56,966 nt of DNA. Origin: Candidatus Desulfarcum epimagneticum. GTDB lineage: Bacteria > Desulfobacterota > Desulfobacteria > Desulfobacterales > CR-1. Positions within the stretch are counted from its first letter, which is position 1; each line of letters begins with the position of its first letter. Both the position numbers and the translations under genes were made by a program. The notes under the pieces were generated by a model. It saw only the letters and a list, made by a program, of their open reading frames with translations, had not been told where the DNA came from and did not search any database. The DNA lies in the NCBI GenBank assembly GCA_900659855.1, contig CAACVI010000010.1, positions 1 to 56,966 on the forward strand, written 5' to 3'. Below, one piece after another: positions 16,978 through 25,128 of this stretch.

Positions 16978-17011
16978 TGTCTTTTTTCAGACGGCGGCCG
17001 CCCGGGGGCCC

Positions 17012-17599
17012 ATGACCGCGCGTCTGGTGGCGGGCCTGGGGAATCCGGGCCGGCGATACGCAAAAACCCGGCACAATATCGGGTTCATGGCGACGGAGGC
17101 CCTGGGTGAGTTTTTTTCCATCGCCATCACCAAAAACAAGTTCGACGCCCGTTTTGGAAAGGGCAAAATCGATGGGATTGACGCCATCATCGCCCAGCCC
17201 CGCTCATTTATGAATCGAAGCGGCGGCCCGGTTCTGGGCCTGGCCCGTTATTTCGGCGTGGCCGCTGGGGACATTATCATTGTTCATGATGACATAGACT
17301 TGGATTTCGGAACAATCAAAATAAAAGAGAAAGGGGGGCATGGAGGTCACAACGGATTAAAATCACTGATAGATGTCTTTGGGGACGACAGTTTCACACG
17401 GGTCCGCGCGGGGATTGGACGACCGCCGCCGCGCATGGACGTTTCGGATTATGTCCTGGGAAAATTTTCGGGTGAAGAGAGCCGAAATCTGGACGCGATC
17501 ATCGAAGGCTCGCGGGACGCTGTGGCCGCTGTCATCACGGAAGGCGCAAAGACGGCGATGAATCGATTCAACGGTCAAAGATTCGTCGCCCAAAGCTGA
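17012..17599 (+). CDS. pth: Peptidyl-tRNA hydrolase
   Basis: Pth releases tRNA from peptidyl-tRNAs that drop off ribosomes. The 195-residue protein has GLGNPGRRYAKTRHNIGFM at residues 8-26 with the catalytic His in RHNIGF, the conserved FMNRSGG, the Asp of IVHDDIDLDFG and the GGHGGHNGLKS loop. Its stop overlaps the start of a small palindromic element (family B, 17599). Confidence 0.96.
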   Translation: MTARLVAGLGNPGRRYAKTRHNIGFMATEALGEFFSIAITKNKFDARFGKGKIDGIDAIIAQPRSFMNRSGGPVLGLARYFGVAAGDIIIVHDDIDLDFGTIKIKEKGGHGGHNGLKSLIDVFGDDSFTRVRAGIGRPPPRMDVSDYVLGKFSGEESRNLDAIIEGSRDAVAAVITEGAKTAMNRFNGQRFVAQS

Positions 17600-17642
17600 G
17601 GGGTCGCTCAAAATCGCAAACCGGTTTTTAAGCGAACCCTAA
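17599..17642. repeat. Reduced family B palindrome
   Basis: AGGGGTCGCTCAAAA and TAAGCGAACCCTAA form imperfect inverted arms around a CAAACCGG centre. The same ends delimit the 160-bp element at 42531. It begins on the last base of the pth stop codon and could fold as a hairpin in the mRNA between pth and hppA. Confidence 0.6.
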
Positions 17643-17663
17643 ATTTTTATCATGGAGGAAGGA

Positions 17664-19688
17664 ATGGACTATCAAATACCATTAATTTGCACGTTGGTTG
17701 GAGTGGTGGGCGTAATCTACTCGATTATCATCGCGGGTGTCGTCAAAAAAGCGCCTTCCGGAAACGAAAGAATGAACGAGATCGCCGACGCCATCAAGGA
17801 AGGGGCCATCGCGTATCTGAACCGCCAGCTCAAAAGCATGGGCATCACCGGGGTGATTCTGTTCGTCATCATCGTGTTCGCCCTGAACCTGACCACCGCC
17901 ATCGGATTCGCCGTCGGCGCCGTCGCCTCTTTTCTCGCGGGCTACATCGGGATGCGGGTTTCGGTTATCGCCAATGTGAGAACCGCTGAAGCCGCCAAAG
18001 ACGGTCTTGCCGCGGGTCTTTCCATGGCCTTTAAGGGCGGATCGGTCACCGGCATGATCGTGGCCGGCCTGGCTCTGACAGCCGTCGCCGGATTTTACAC
18101 CCTCCTCATCGCAAGCGGAGTGCCGGTCAGAGACGCCGTCATCGCCCTCGTGGCCCTGGGATTCGGCGGAAGCCTTATTTCCATTTTCGCCCGTCTCGGC
18201 GGCGGAATCTTCACCAAGGGCGCGGACGTGGGCGCCGACCTCGTGGGCAAAGTCGAGGCCGGAATCCCTGAGGACGACCCGAGAAACCCGGCCGTGATCG
18301 CGGACAACGTCGGCGACAATGTCGGCGACTGCGCCGGAATGGCGGCGGACCTTTTTGAGACCTACGCGGTCACCGCCGTGGCGGCCATGCTGCTGGGAAA
18401 TCTTCTTTTCCCCGGAGCCATCATCGCCACTGAGTTTCCCCTGGTGCTCGGCGCCATCTCCATCGTGGCCTCCATCATCGCGGCTTTCTTTGTCAGACTG
18501 GGAAGCGGCGGATACATCATGGGCGCCCTGTACAAAGGCATGTTCGGAGCGGCCATCATCGCGGCCATCGCGTTTTATTTCGCATGCGCCAATATGGCGG
18601 TGGGAATCGGCGGCCTCAGCGCCATGAGCATTTACTACTCCACCCTCATCGGCCTTGTTCTGACCGTTTTGATCGTCATCATCACGGAATACTACACCGG
18701 CCTTCGCAAACCGGTTAAGATGATCGCCGAAGCCTCCACCACCGGACACGGCACCAACATCATCGCGGGTCTGGCCGTCAGCATGCAGTCCACGGCCCTG
18801 CCTGTTCTGGCCATCTGCGTCGCCATCGGCCTGGCGTTTAAATTCGCCGGACTTTACGGAATCGCCATGGCCGCCATGTCCATGCTGTCCATGACGGGAA
18901 TGGTCATCGCCATTGACGCCTACGGACCCATCACGGACAACGCCGGCGGAATCGCCGAAATGGCCGAAATGGATGAAAGCGTTCGAAACGTCACCGATCC
19001 TCTCGACGCCGTTGGAAACACCACCAAGGCCGTCACCAAGGGATACGCCATCGGCTCCGCCGGTTTGGCCGCGCTGGTTCTTTTCGCCGCCTACACCCAG
19101 GAATTCGCGATTCATGGCGGATCAGGGGACCTCAAATTTGACCTCAGCGACGTGAACGTCATCATCGGCCTGTTCATCGGCGGGCTTCTGCCCTACCTGT
19201 TCGCCTCCATCGCCATGAGCGCGGTTGGAAGAGCGGGCGCCGCCGTGGTGGACGAGGTGAGACGCCAGTTCAGAGAGATCCCCGGGATCATGGAAGGAAC
19301 CGGGAAACCGGATTACGGAAAATGCGTGGACATCGTCACCAGGTTCGCGTTGAAAGAGATGATGGTTCCGGCGCTTCTGCCGGTCGTGGCCCCGGTCATC
19401 GTGGGCGTCTTCCTCGGCAAAATCGCCCTGGGCGGACTGCTCATCGGAAGCATCATCACCGGCGTTTTCGTGGCCATTTCCATGACCACGGGCGGAGCCG
19501 CGTGGGACAACGCCAAGAAATACATTGAAGACGGAAATCTGGGCGGAAAGGGCGGCGAGGCCCATAAAGCCGCCGTCACCGGCGACACCGTAGGCGATCC
19601 TTACAAGGACACCGCCGGACCGGCCGTCAACCCGATGATCAAGATTCTGAACGTTGTGGCGCTGCTTCTGGTTCCGTTTCTTATGTAG
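17664..19688 (+). CDS. hppA: Membrane-bound proton-pumping pyrophosphatase
   Basis: HppA couples pyrophosphate hydrolysis to ion export across the inner membrane, conserving energy in anaerobes. The 674-residue protein has about 16 hydrophobic segments, the substrate motif [11 protein letters not shown] near residues 187-197, [19 protein letters not shown] near 212-230 and the C-terminal [17 protein letters not shown]. Lys455 in [10 protein letters not shown] is the residue found in K+-independent enzymes, which pump protons (known family rule). I start at ATG 17664, since the ATG at 17652 lies within the GGAGGAAGG ribosome-binding region. A strong terminator follows. Confidence 0.95.
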   Translation: MDYQIPLICTLVGVVGVIYSIIIAGVVKKAPSGNERMNEIADAIKEGAIAYLNRQLKSMGITGVILFVIIVFALNLTTAIGFAVGAVASFLAGYIGMRVSVIANVRTAEAAKDGLAAGLSMAFKGGSVTGMIVAGLALTAVAGFYTLLIASGVPVRDAVIALVALGFGGSLISIFARLGGGIFTKGADVGADLVGKVEAGIPEDDPRNPAVIADNVGDNVGDCAGMAADLFETYAVTAVAAMLLGNLLFPGAIIATEFPLVLGAISIVASIIAAFFVRLGSGGYIMGALYKGMFGAAIIAAIAFYFACANMAVGIGGLSAMSIYYSTLIGLVLTVLIVIITEYYTGLRKPVKMIAEASTTGHGTNIIAGLAVSMQSTALPVLAICVAIGLAFKFAGLYGIAMAAMSMLSMTGMVIAIDAYGPITDNAGGIAEMAEMDESVRNVTDPLDAVGNTTKAVTKGYAIGSAGLAALVLFAAYTQEFAIHGGSGDLKFDLSDVNVIIGLFIGGLLPYLFASIAMSAVGRAGAAVVDEVRRQFREIPGIMEGTGKPDYGKCVDIVTRFALKEMMVPALLPVVAPVIVGVFLGKIALGGLLIGSIITGVFVAISMTTGGAAWDNAKKYIEDGNLGGKGGEAHKAAVTGDTVGDPYKDTAGPAVNPMIKILNVVALLLVPFLM

Positions 19689-19731
19689 CGGGCCCTAAAC
19701 GCGCTCAGATCGATTGAACGACATCGAAGCC

Positions 19732-19772
19732 AAAAAAAAGGATTGGCGTTTTAAACGCCAATCCTTTTTTTA
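19732..19772. terminator. Rho-independent terminator after hppA
   Basis: Stem GGATTGGCG/CGCCAATCC, extendable by flanking A8 and T7 runs, around the TTTTAAA centre. The A-run before and T-run after make it potentially bidirectional. It separates hppA from the carD promoter. Confidence 0.88.
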
Positions 19773-19801
19773 TTGATTGTTGGGCGCATAGGCGCTATAC
19801 A
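19773..19801 (+). promoter_or_regulatory. Candidate promoter of carD
   Basis: TTGATT (19773-19778) and TATACA (19796-19801) are separated by exactly 17 bases, each matching the sigma-70 consensus at four of six positions. It lies immediately after the hppA terminator and about 60 bp before carD. Confidence 0.45.
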
Positions 19802-19864
19802 GAGGTTTCATGAGAGGCTTTTTTCAAAAAAAACCAACCGAAACCTTTATGGTCTGGAGTTTGA

Positions 19865-20464
19865 ATGACGGATAAATCAACACAGGAAGAACCGGACGCC
19901 GGAAGCAAAGAGACGCGGACGTTTCAGGTGGGAAGCCTCGCGGTTTATCCCGCGCACGGCGTCGGCGTCATAGAGGCCATTGAAAGCAAAGTGGTCAATG
20001 GCGAGAGACATGATTTTTATATCATGAAAGTGCTGGACAACGGGATGGTGATCATGATTCCCACCTGGAACGTGGAATCGGTGGGTCTCCGGGATATCAT
20101 AGACGAAAAAGACATCCCCAAAGTGTATGACGTCATCCGCTCCCGCCGGCAGTCCTCGTCCGAAACCCAGACATGGAACCGACGCTACCGGGATTACATG
20201 GACAAGATCAGAAAGGGCTCGCTGTACGATGTGGCCGAGGTCTTCAGGGATCTGTCCATTTTAAAGCTCACCAAGGATTTGTCCTTCGGAGAGCGCAAGC
20301 TGTATGACACGGCGCAGATTCTTTTGGTGAAGGAGCTTTCCACGGCCCGGAACATGGATGAAAAAGAAATTTTAGAGGAAATTGAATCCTTTTTTGTGGA
20401 GGAAAAACAGGCGGATTCCGACGCCGCCCCCGGAGAGGACGCCGTTGAAAAGGTTGACAAGTAA
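19865..20464 (+). CDS. carD: CarD-family transcription regulator
   Basis: The 199-residue protein begins with the RNA-polymerase-interacting Tudor-like domain (FQVGSLAVYPAHGVGVIEAIES near residues 20-41, then YIMKVLDNGMVIMIP), followed by the all-helical DNA-binding half typical of CarD/CdnL (RYRDYMDKIRKGS, VFRDLSILKLTKDLSFGERKLYDTAQILLVKELS). CarD stabilises open promoter complexes, often at rRNA promoters, in mycobacteria and myxobacteria. It ends in an acidic tail. It has its own promoter candidate and is followed after 54 bp by rluD. Confidence 0.93.
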   Translation: MTDKSTQEEPDAGSKETRTFQVGSLAVYPAHGVGVIEAIESKVVNGERHDFYIMKVLDNGMVIMIPTWNVESVGLRDIIDEKDIPKVYDVIRSRRQSSSETQTWNRRYRDYMDKIRKGSLYDVAEVFRDLSILKLTKDLSFGERKLYDTAQILLVKELSTARNMDEKEILEEIESFFVEEKQADSDAAPGEDAVEKVDK

Positions 20465-20518
20465 CAAGAAACCGGGCGTCAATCGACCCTCCCGCCGGCC
20501 CTTCAAAATCATGCGGCC

Positions 20519-21502
20519 ATGTCCCCCAACGACTCATTGAACATCTTGGAATCCTTCCACATCAAGATCGGCCCTTCCGATTCCGGAAAGCGGCTCGACC
20601 TCGCGGTTTGTGAGGCGGGCATCGGCGTCTCCCGAAGCTTTGCCTCCGCGCTGATTAAAAACGGGAACATCACCCTGAACGGCGGCGTCGCAAAATCCGG
20701 ACGACGGGTCAGGGAAGGGGACCATATCCGGATTCATGTCCCGGCTCCCGACGTCCCCGTCTTTCATCCAGAGCCCATTCCCATTGATGTGATGTATGAG
20801 GACGACGATATTCTGGCCATCCAAAAACCCGCCGGCATGGTGACCCATCCGGCCCCCGGCCATCCCTCGGGCACCCTGGCCAACGCCCTTTTGCACCGCT
20901 TCCCGGGAATTTTTAACATCGGCGGGGCCCGGCGGCCCGGCATTGTCCACCGGCTGGACAAGGACACATCGGGGGTGATGGTGGCGGCCAAGAATTCTTT
21001 GGCCCATGAGGGCCTTTCCCGGCAGTTCAAAGAACGGGAGGTGAAAAAAACTTACCTGGCGCTGGCGCTTCATGAGGTGAAAACCGCGTCCGGGGAGATA
21101 TCGCTTCCCATCGGGAGACATCCGGTGGACCGAAAAAAGATGTCCGTGGTCAGCCGAAGACCCCGCAAGGCCCTGACACTCTGGAAGGTCCGGGAGATTT
21201 TTCCCGGCCTCTCGCTTCTCGAGGTGGATTTAAAAACCGGCCGGACCCATCAGATACGGGTTCACTGCGCCGCCATGGGCCATCCGGTGGCCGGGGATTT
21301 AACATACGGGGGGCGAATCGGGAAAAAAGGCGTCCCGGGGATGCCCCGGTTTGAAAGACAGATGCTTCACGCCTGGCGGATTTCTTTGAAACATCCCCGG
21401 AGCATGCGCCCCCTTTTTTTTGAGTCCTCCATGCCTCCCGACATGGCCGGGGCGGTGTCGGAATTGAGAAAACGGAAACAAAACGCTTTGGAAAAAATAT
21501 GA
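20519..21502 (+). CDS. rluD: RluD-family 23S rRNA pseudouridine synthase
   Basis: The 327-residue enzyme has an S4 RNA-binding domain (residues 20-75) and the RluA/RluD catalytic domain with Asp147 in GIVHRLDKDTSG as nucleophile, plus the YLAL and GRTHQIRVH motifs. RluD-type enzymes convert several uridines of 23S rRNA helix 69 to pseudouridine; exact target sites are inferred from the family. Its stop overlaps the next ATG by four bases (ATGA), so it is translationally coupled to the small Cys-rich protein. Confidence 0.9.
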   Translation: MSPNDSLNILESFHIKIGPSDSGKRLDLAVCEAGIGVSRSFASALIKNGNITLNGGVAKSGRRVREGDHIRIHVPAPDVPVFHPEPIPIDVMYEDDDILAIQKPAGMVTHPAPGHPSGTLANALLHRFPGIFNIGGARRPGIVHRLDKDTSGVMVAAKNSLAHEGLSRQFKEREVKKTYLALALHEVKTASGEISLPIGRHPVDRKKMSVVSRRPRKALTLWKVREIFPGLSLLEVDLKTGRTHQIRVHCAAMGHPVAGDLTYGGRIGKKGVPGMPRFERQMLHAWRISLKHPRSMRPLFFESSMPPDMAGAVSELRKRKQNALEKI

Positions 21503-21756
21503 GACAAGACCACAGCGAGAAAAAAACAGCGCCCCGACAAACGCGCCGGGGCGCGTACCGGCAAAAACGAAGGGCGGCCCGGGCCTCCGGATGCCATTGC
21601 TGCGGGGAGGCCGCCCCCCCGTTCTGCTGGCGATGCCGATGCGGGTTCAGCATATGCCAGGTGTGTATGGATGAGAACGTGTGGGGCATGTCCTGCAACG
21701 GGATCACGTGGGAATGTCCCGATTGCGGGGGCCAGAACGGTTTTGGAAACCAGTGA
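21499..21756 (+). CDS. Small Cys-rich zinc-ribbon-like protein
   Basis: An 85-residue protein with a basic N-terminus and ten cysteines after residue 30, arranged as CHCCG, CWRCRCGF, CQVC, a lone Cys in GMSCNG, and CPDCGG. The pairs fit two zinc knuckles or a metal cluster. It overlaps rluD by ATGA and is likely co-translated with it, which hints at an RNA- or ribosome-related role (inference). I do not know a named family. The opposite-strand phosphoesterase ends 16 bp beyond it. Confidence 0.7.
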   Translation: MRQDHSEKKTAPRQTRRGAYRQKRRAARASGCHCCGEAAPPFCWRCRCGFSICQVCMDENVWGMSCNGITWECPDCGGQNGFGNQ

Positions 21757-21772
21757 AAAGGCTTTCCCCGCG

Positions 21773-22417
21773 TCATGCAAAGGCATGGCATGACAGGCGG
21801 TTTTCCCCGGGATGCCAGACCATGCAAAGCCCCTGGGACAGGGCCCCGCAGGTGACCACGCACGGGATTTTTTCCTTGAGGTCCGTTTCCCGGCCCTGTG
21901 AAATCGATTTTTCCCGGACAACGCCGTCTTTTTGAAACAGGACGCCGGGCGCATGGCTGTGGCCCCTGAACAGGATGGCTCCCGGCCGCCTTTTGAAAAA
22001 CCGCGCCGCCTCGCCGGGGCCCAGTATCCCGGTCATGGCCGAGGCCCCCATCTCCCGCTCAAAGGGAAGGGAGTGGCAAAAAACAGCGTGATGAAAGGTC
22101 AGGGTCTGGGGAAGCGCGTTTAAGTATTCCACAACTCCCGGGGGCTCCCCCGGGCGAAGACGGCCTTTCATGTTCAAAGCAAGGATGTGGTCGTTGTTTC
22201 CCTTGACGGCCCGTATATTCCGGGCCCGGACCCGCTCCACGCAAGGCCCGGCGGTCTCCGGGCGCAGGGAGTCGCAGATATCCCCCAGGTGGAAAAGGGG
22301 GCCGCAGCCGAGTTTTTTTAAAAACCGGGCGGCGGCCTCAATGGCCCCGGCGTCGCCGTGGCTGTCGGCCATGATTCCCGTTTTGGGGAGGCCCGGATGG
22401 TCCTCCCGGCTTTTCAC
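21773..22417 (-). CDS. Calcineurin-like metallophosphoesterase
   Basis: The product has the metallophosphoesterase pattern: IMADSHGDAGAIE (D-x-H), HLGDICD (GD), KGNNDH (GNxD/H), FCHSLPF and FRGHSHAPG (GHSH). I chose GTG at 22417, which overlaps the stop of the upstream CDF gene as GTGA; the longer frame from ATG 22444 (MHAQSPG) or further upstream is possible. About 214 residues. Substrate unknown. It is the last gene of the hflX-surE operon. Confidence 0.8.
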   Translation of the reverse strand: MKSREDHPGLPKTGIMADSHGDAGAIEAAARFLKKLGCGPLFHLGDICDSLRPETAGPCVERVRARNIRAVKGNNDHILALNMKGRLRPGEPPGVVEYLNALPQTLTFHHAVFCHSLPFEREMGASAMTGILGPGEAARFFKRRPGAILFRGHSHAPGVLFQKDGVVREKSISQGRETDLKEKIPCVVTCGALSQGLCMVWHPGENRLSCHAFA

Positions 22418-23331
22418 CGGCAGTCCCGGGGATTGAGCATGCATCGGGTTTGGGGGTCTTCTTTCTCCACCTGCAAGGTGGCGTGCTTGACGCCGAAATC
22501 GTCGCGGAGGCGGCGCTGGGCCTCCCACAGAAGCTCATTGTCGATTTGGGGGTTGGCGGTGACCAGGTGCGCCGTGAGGGCGGTTTCCGTGGCGCTCAGC
22601 GCCCAGATATGGAGATCGTGGACGCCTAAGACATCCCGGATTCCGGACAGGTAGCCTTTGATGCCCGCCGCGTCGATGTGCCGGGGAACCGCGTCCATGA
22701 GAAGATTAAAAGAGTCCCGCAAAAGCCCCCAGGTCCCGAACAGGATCACCGCCGCGATTAAAAGGCTGATGACCGGATCCAGCCACAGCGCCCCGGTCAT
22801 GATCATGCCCGCGCCGGCGGCCACAACCCCCAAAGACACGCCGGCGTCCGCCGCCATGTGAAAAAAGGCGGCTTTGATGTTTAAGTCGTGTTTCTTTCCG
22901 GAGACAAAGAGCAGGGCGGTGGCGGTGTTGACGACCACTCCCACGGCGGCCACCACGATCACGGTCACGCCGTCCGGGGGCCGGGGATCGGAAAAGCGGC
23001 CGAAGGACTCAAAGGCGATCCCCCCCAGGGCCGTGAGCAGCATAATGGCGCTGGCCAGAGAGGCGAATATGGTGGTTTTTTTAAACCCGTAGGTTCTTTT
23101 TTCCGTGGGGCCCCGGGACGCCAGAAGGCTGGCCGTCCAGGCCAGAAGCAGGGCCAGCACATCGCTCAAGTTGTGCCCGGCGTCCGCCAGAAGGGCCAGG
23201 GAGTTCGAGGCGATCCCGTAAAACGCCTCGATGAACACGAACACGAGGTTCAAAGACACGCCCACGGCAAAGGCTTTGTTGTGATTTCCTTCGCTGTTGT
23301 GGTCATGGCTGTGGCTGTGGGAATGGGACAT
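22414..23331 (-). CDS. Cation diffusion facilitator (CzcD/ZitB-like)
   Basis: The 305-residue antiporter starts with a His-rich metal-binding stretch (HSHSHSHDHNSEGNHN). It has six membrane helices and the paired metal sites LLADAGHNLSD (helix 2) and FFHMAADAGVSLG (helix 5), followed by the cytosolic domain with HDLHIWALS. It exports Zn2+ or related divalent metals for protons. An AAAGGAG site overlaps the stop of the preceding iron-sulfur gene, and its own stop overlaps the start of the phosphoesterase. Confidence 0.92.
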   Translation of the reverse strand: MSHSHSHSHDHNSEGNHNKAFAVGVSLNLVFVFIEAFYGIASNSLALLADAGHNLSDVLALLLAWTASLLASRGPTEKRTYGFKKTTIFASLASAIMLLTALGGIAFESFGRFSDPRPPDGVTVIVVAAVGVVVNTATALLFVSGKKHDLNIKAAFFHMAADAGVSLGVVAAGAGMIMTGALWLDPVISLLIAAVILFGTWGLLRDSFNLLMDAVPRHIDAAGIKGYLSGIRDVLGVHDLHIWALSATETALTAHLVTANPQIDNELLWEAQRRLRDDFGVKHATLQVEKEDPQTRCMLNPRDCR

Positions 23332-23344
23332 GGGGGCGTCTCCT

Positions 23345-24349
23345 TTAAACCGGTATGAAATCCCCGGCCCGGGTCTCCACGAGGGAGACGGCTCCCTCCG
23401 GGCAGGCGGTGTGGCACAGGCCGCATCCCATGCACTTGTCCGGGTCCGCCTTCATGGCGGCCTCCCCGGTGTCGGTCCGGGATTCGACGATGGCGTTGAA
23501 CATGCACCGGTCCTGGCATGTCCCGCAAAGCTGGCAGGCGGCGGGGTCGATTTCGGCCCGGTACCGGCTGGGATCGCAGATGGCCAGCCCCTCGGAAATG
23601 ACCAGGGGCATGGCCTGGCAGCAGCATTCGCAGCAGTTGCAGATAAAATGCCCCACATGGGCCTTGTTCATGGTCACATGGACCAGCCCCTCCTCCTCGC
23701 ACCGCCTTAAAATGTCCAGGGCCTCGGATTTGGAAATTTCCCGGCCCGTGCCCCGGTCCAGGGTGTAGCGGGCCGCGTTGTTCACCTGGAGGCAGACCTC
23801 CAGCGGTTTGTCGCATTTATGGGCGATGACCCGGCACGTGCACCGGGTCACGGCCAGGGCGTCGGCGGTTTCGATGATTTTGTCCACGCTGTCGGCGTCG
23901 AGTATCCGCTGTTTTCCGGAATCAATGGATTTTCCCACCGGAACCACCCGGGTGACCGGCCGGGGGAAAAACTGGGCCGCCAGGCGCGCGAAGTCCGGCC
24001 ATTCCTTCTCCATGAATGTCTGCCACAGGTCAAGAAATTTTGGGGGGGCCTCGGGCCACAGGATGGTTCCATCATGAAACTGGATGGGGTCCCGGGCCAT
24101 TTTGTACCCGGTTTCCCCGCCTTTAAAGGATTTGAAGGCCGCGCCCTTCCGATAAAGGTCCCGGCACATGGCCTCAACCGCCTCAAGGGGTTTTTGGGTT
24201 TTTTCAGCCAGCTGTTCCGGGGTTCCGGGCATGGCCATCAAAAGCGCCGCCTCGTCTTCATCCGCCAGCATTTTAAAAATTTCCGGGATGATTTTGGACC
24301 CGGTGAGCATGATTTTTTCAGTCATTTGGTCATAGATGGTCTGGGTCAT
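23345..24349 (-). CDS. Iron-sulfur protein with CNCCECCC motif
   Basis: A 334-residue protein. The N-terminal half is helical and winged-helix-like (ALLMAMPGTPEQLAEKTQKPLEAVEAMC); the middle has RCTCRVIAHKCDKPLEVC. Then comes the unusual HFICNCCECCCQAM, and the C-terminus has a 2[4Fe-4S] ferredoxin domain (CQLCGTCQDRCMF and CMGCGLCHTACPEG). Similar proteins occur in sulfate reducers and are thought to pass electrons to unknown partners. I start at ATG 24349, which overlaps the surE stop (ATGA) six bases after GGAGGAG; an upstream ATG at 24391 is less likely. Confidence 0.82.
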   Translation of the reverse strand: MTQTIYDQMTEKIMLTGSKIIPEIFKMLADEDEAALLMAMPGTPEQLAEKTQKPLEAVEAMCRDLYRKGAAFKSFKGGETGYKMARDPIQFHDGTILWPEAPPKFLDLWQTFMEKEWPDFARLAAQFFPRPVTRVVPVGKSIDSGKQRILDADSVDKIIETADALAVTRCTCRVIAHKCDKPLEVCLQVNNAARYTLDRGTGREISKSEALDILRRCEEEGLVHVTMNKAHVGHFICNCCECCCQAMPLVISEGLAICDPSRYRAEIDPAACQLCGTCQDRCMFNAIVESRTDTGEAAMKADPDKCMGCGLCHTACPEGAVSLVETRAGDFIPV

Positions 24350-25128
24350 GCGGCTCCTCCATGAGCGGGTTTTTTTTCCATAAAGCCCCATGTCTGAATG
24401 CCTTCAAAGACATCGTGGTCCGTGGAATCACATTTGATGGGGGTGATGGAGATGCAGTTGTCGTTTAAAACGGCGCCGTCGTCCCCGGGTCCGTACATGA
24501 GATTCTTGGGGTCTTTTTCCGACGCCGTGTTTTTCTGAAGTTTGGCGCTCGCCGCCGGAATGTCCATCAAGTCGATCAGGCCCTGCCGGGAGACCTTCAC
24601 GCCCCGGACGCTTTCAAGGGGGACGTCGGGAATGTTGACGTTTAAAAACGTGCCGAAGGGCAGGGATTTGTCGGCCCACAGGACCGCCAGCTCCTCAATG
24701 AAGCGGGCCGCGTCGGCCCATCGCGACGGCTCGCGGGCGTTGATGGACACTGAGATGGCTTTGGCGCCGAAAAGGGCCGCCTCCCGGGCCGCGGCCACGG
24801 TGCCGGAATAGTGGATGTTCACCCCTGTGTTGGGGCCCGGGTTGATTCCGGATATGACGAAATTCGGCCTTCGGCCCAGTATTTCCCGGATTCCGATCTT
24901 CACCGAGTCCGCCGGGGTTCCGTTGATGGCGTATCCGGATCGGCCGTCTCCGATATCCACCTTTTCGGCCGAAAGGGGACGCCTCAGGGTGATGCCGTGC
25001 CCCACGGCGCTGCGCTCCCGGTCCGGGGCCGCCACAGTGACGTCGTGGCGCTTTGAAAACTGGTCGTAAAGGGACCACAGCCCCCTGGAAAAGATTCCGT
25101 CATCGTTGGTCAGAAGGATGTTCATCAT
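24346..25128 (-). CDS. surE: 5'/3'-nucleotidase SurE
   Basis: SurE dephosphorylates nucleoside monophosphates and is linked to stationary-phase survival. The 260-residue protein has the N-terminal metal-binding NDDGIFSRGL, then VVAAPDRERSAVGHGIT-type residues (VTVAAPDRERSAVG), NGTPADSVKIG and SGINPGPNTGVNIHYSGTVAAAREA. The start region (MMNILLTNDDG) overlaps the end of hflX by 29 bases; the ATG at 25125 is equally possible. Confidence 0.95.
   Translation of the reverse strand: MMNILLTNDDGIFSRGLWSLYDQFSKRHDVTVAAPDRERSAVGHGITLRRPLSAEKVDIGDGRSGYAINGTPADSVKIGIREILGRRPNFVISGINPGPNTGVNIHYSGTVAAAREAALFGAKAISVSINAREPSRWADAARFIEELAVLWADKSLPFGTFLNVNIPDVPLESVRGVKVSRQGLIDLMDIPAASAKLQKNTASEKDPKNLMYGPGDDGAVLNDNCISITPIKCDSTDHDVFEGIQTWGFMEKKPAHGGAA

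Noticed and set aside
17682-19115. 477-codon minus-strand frame opposite hppA
   Set aside because: It is a mirror of the repetitive codon use of a polytopic membrane protein; no start signal or family pattern.
19732-19772. Riboswitch or RNA element upstream of carD
   Set aside because: The structure is a simple stem with a T-run, best explained as the hppA terminator.
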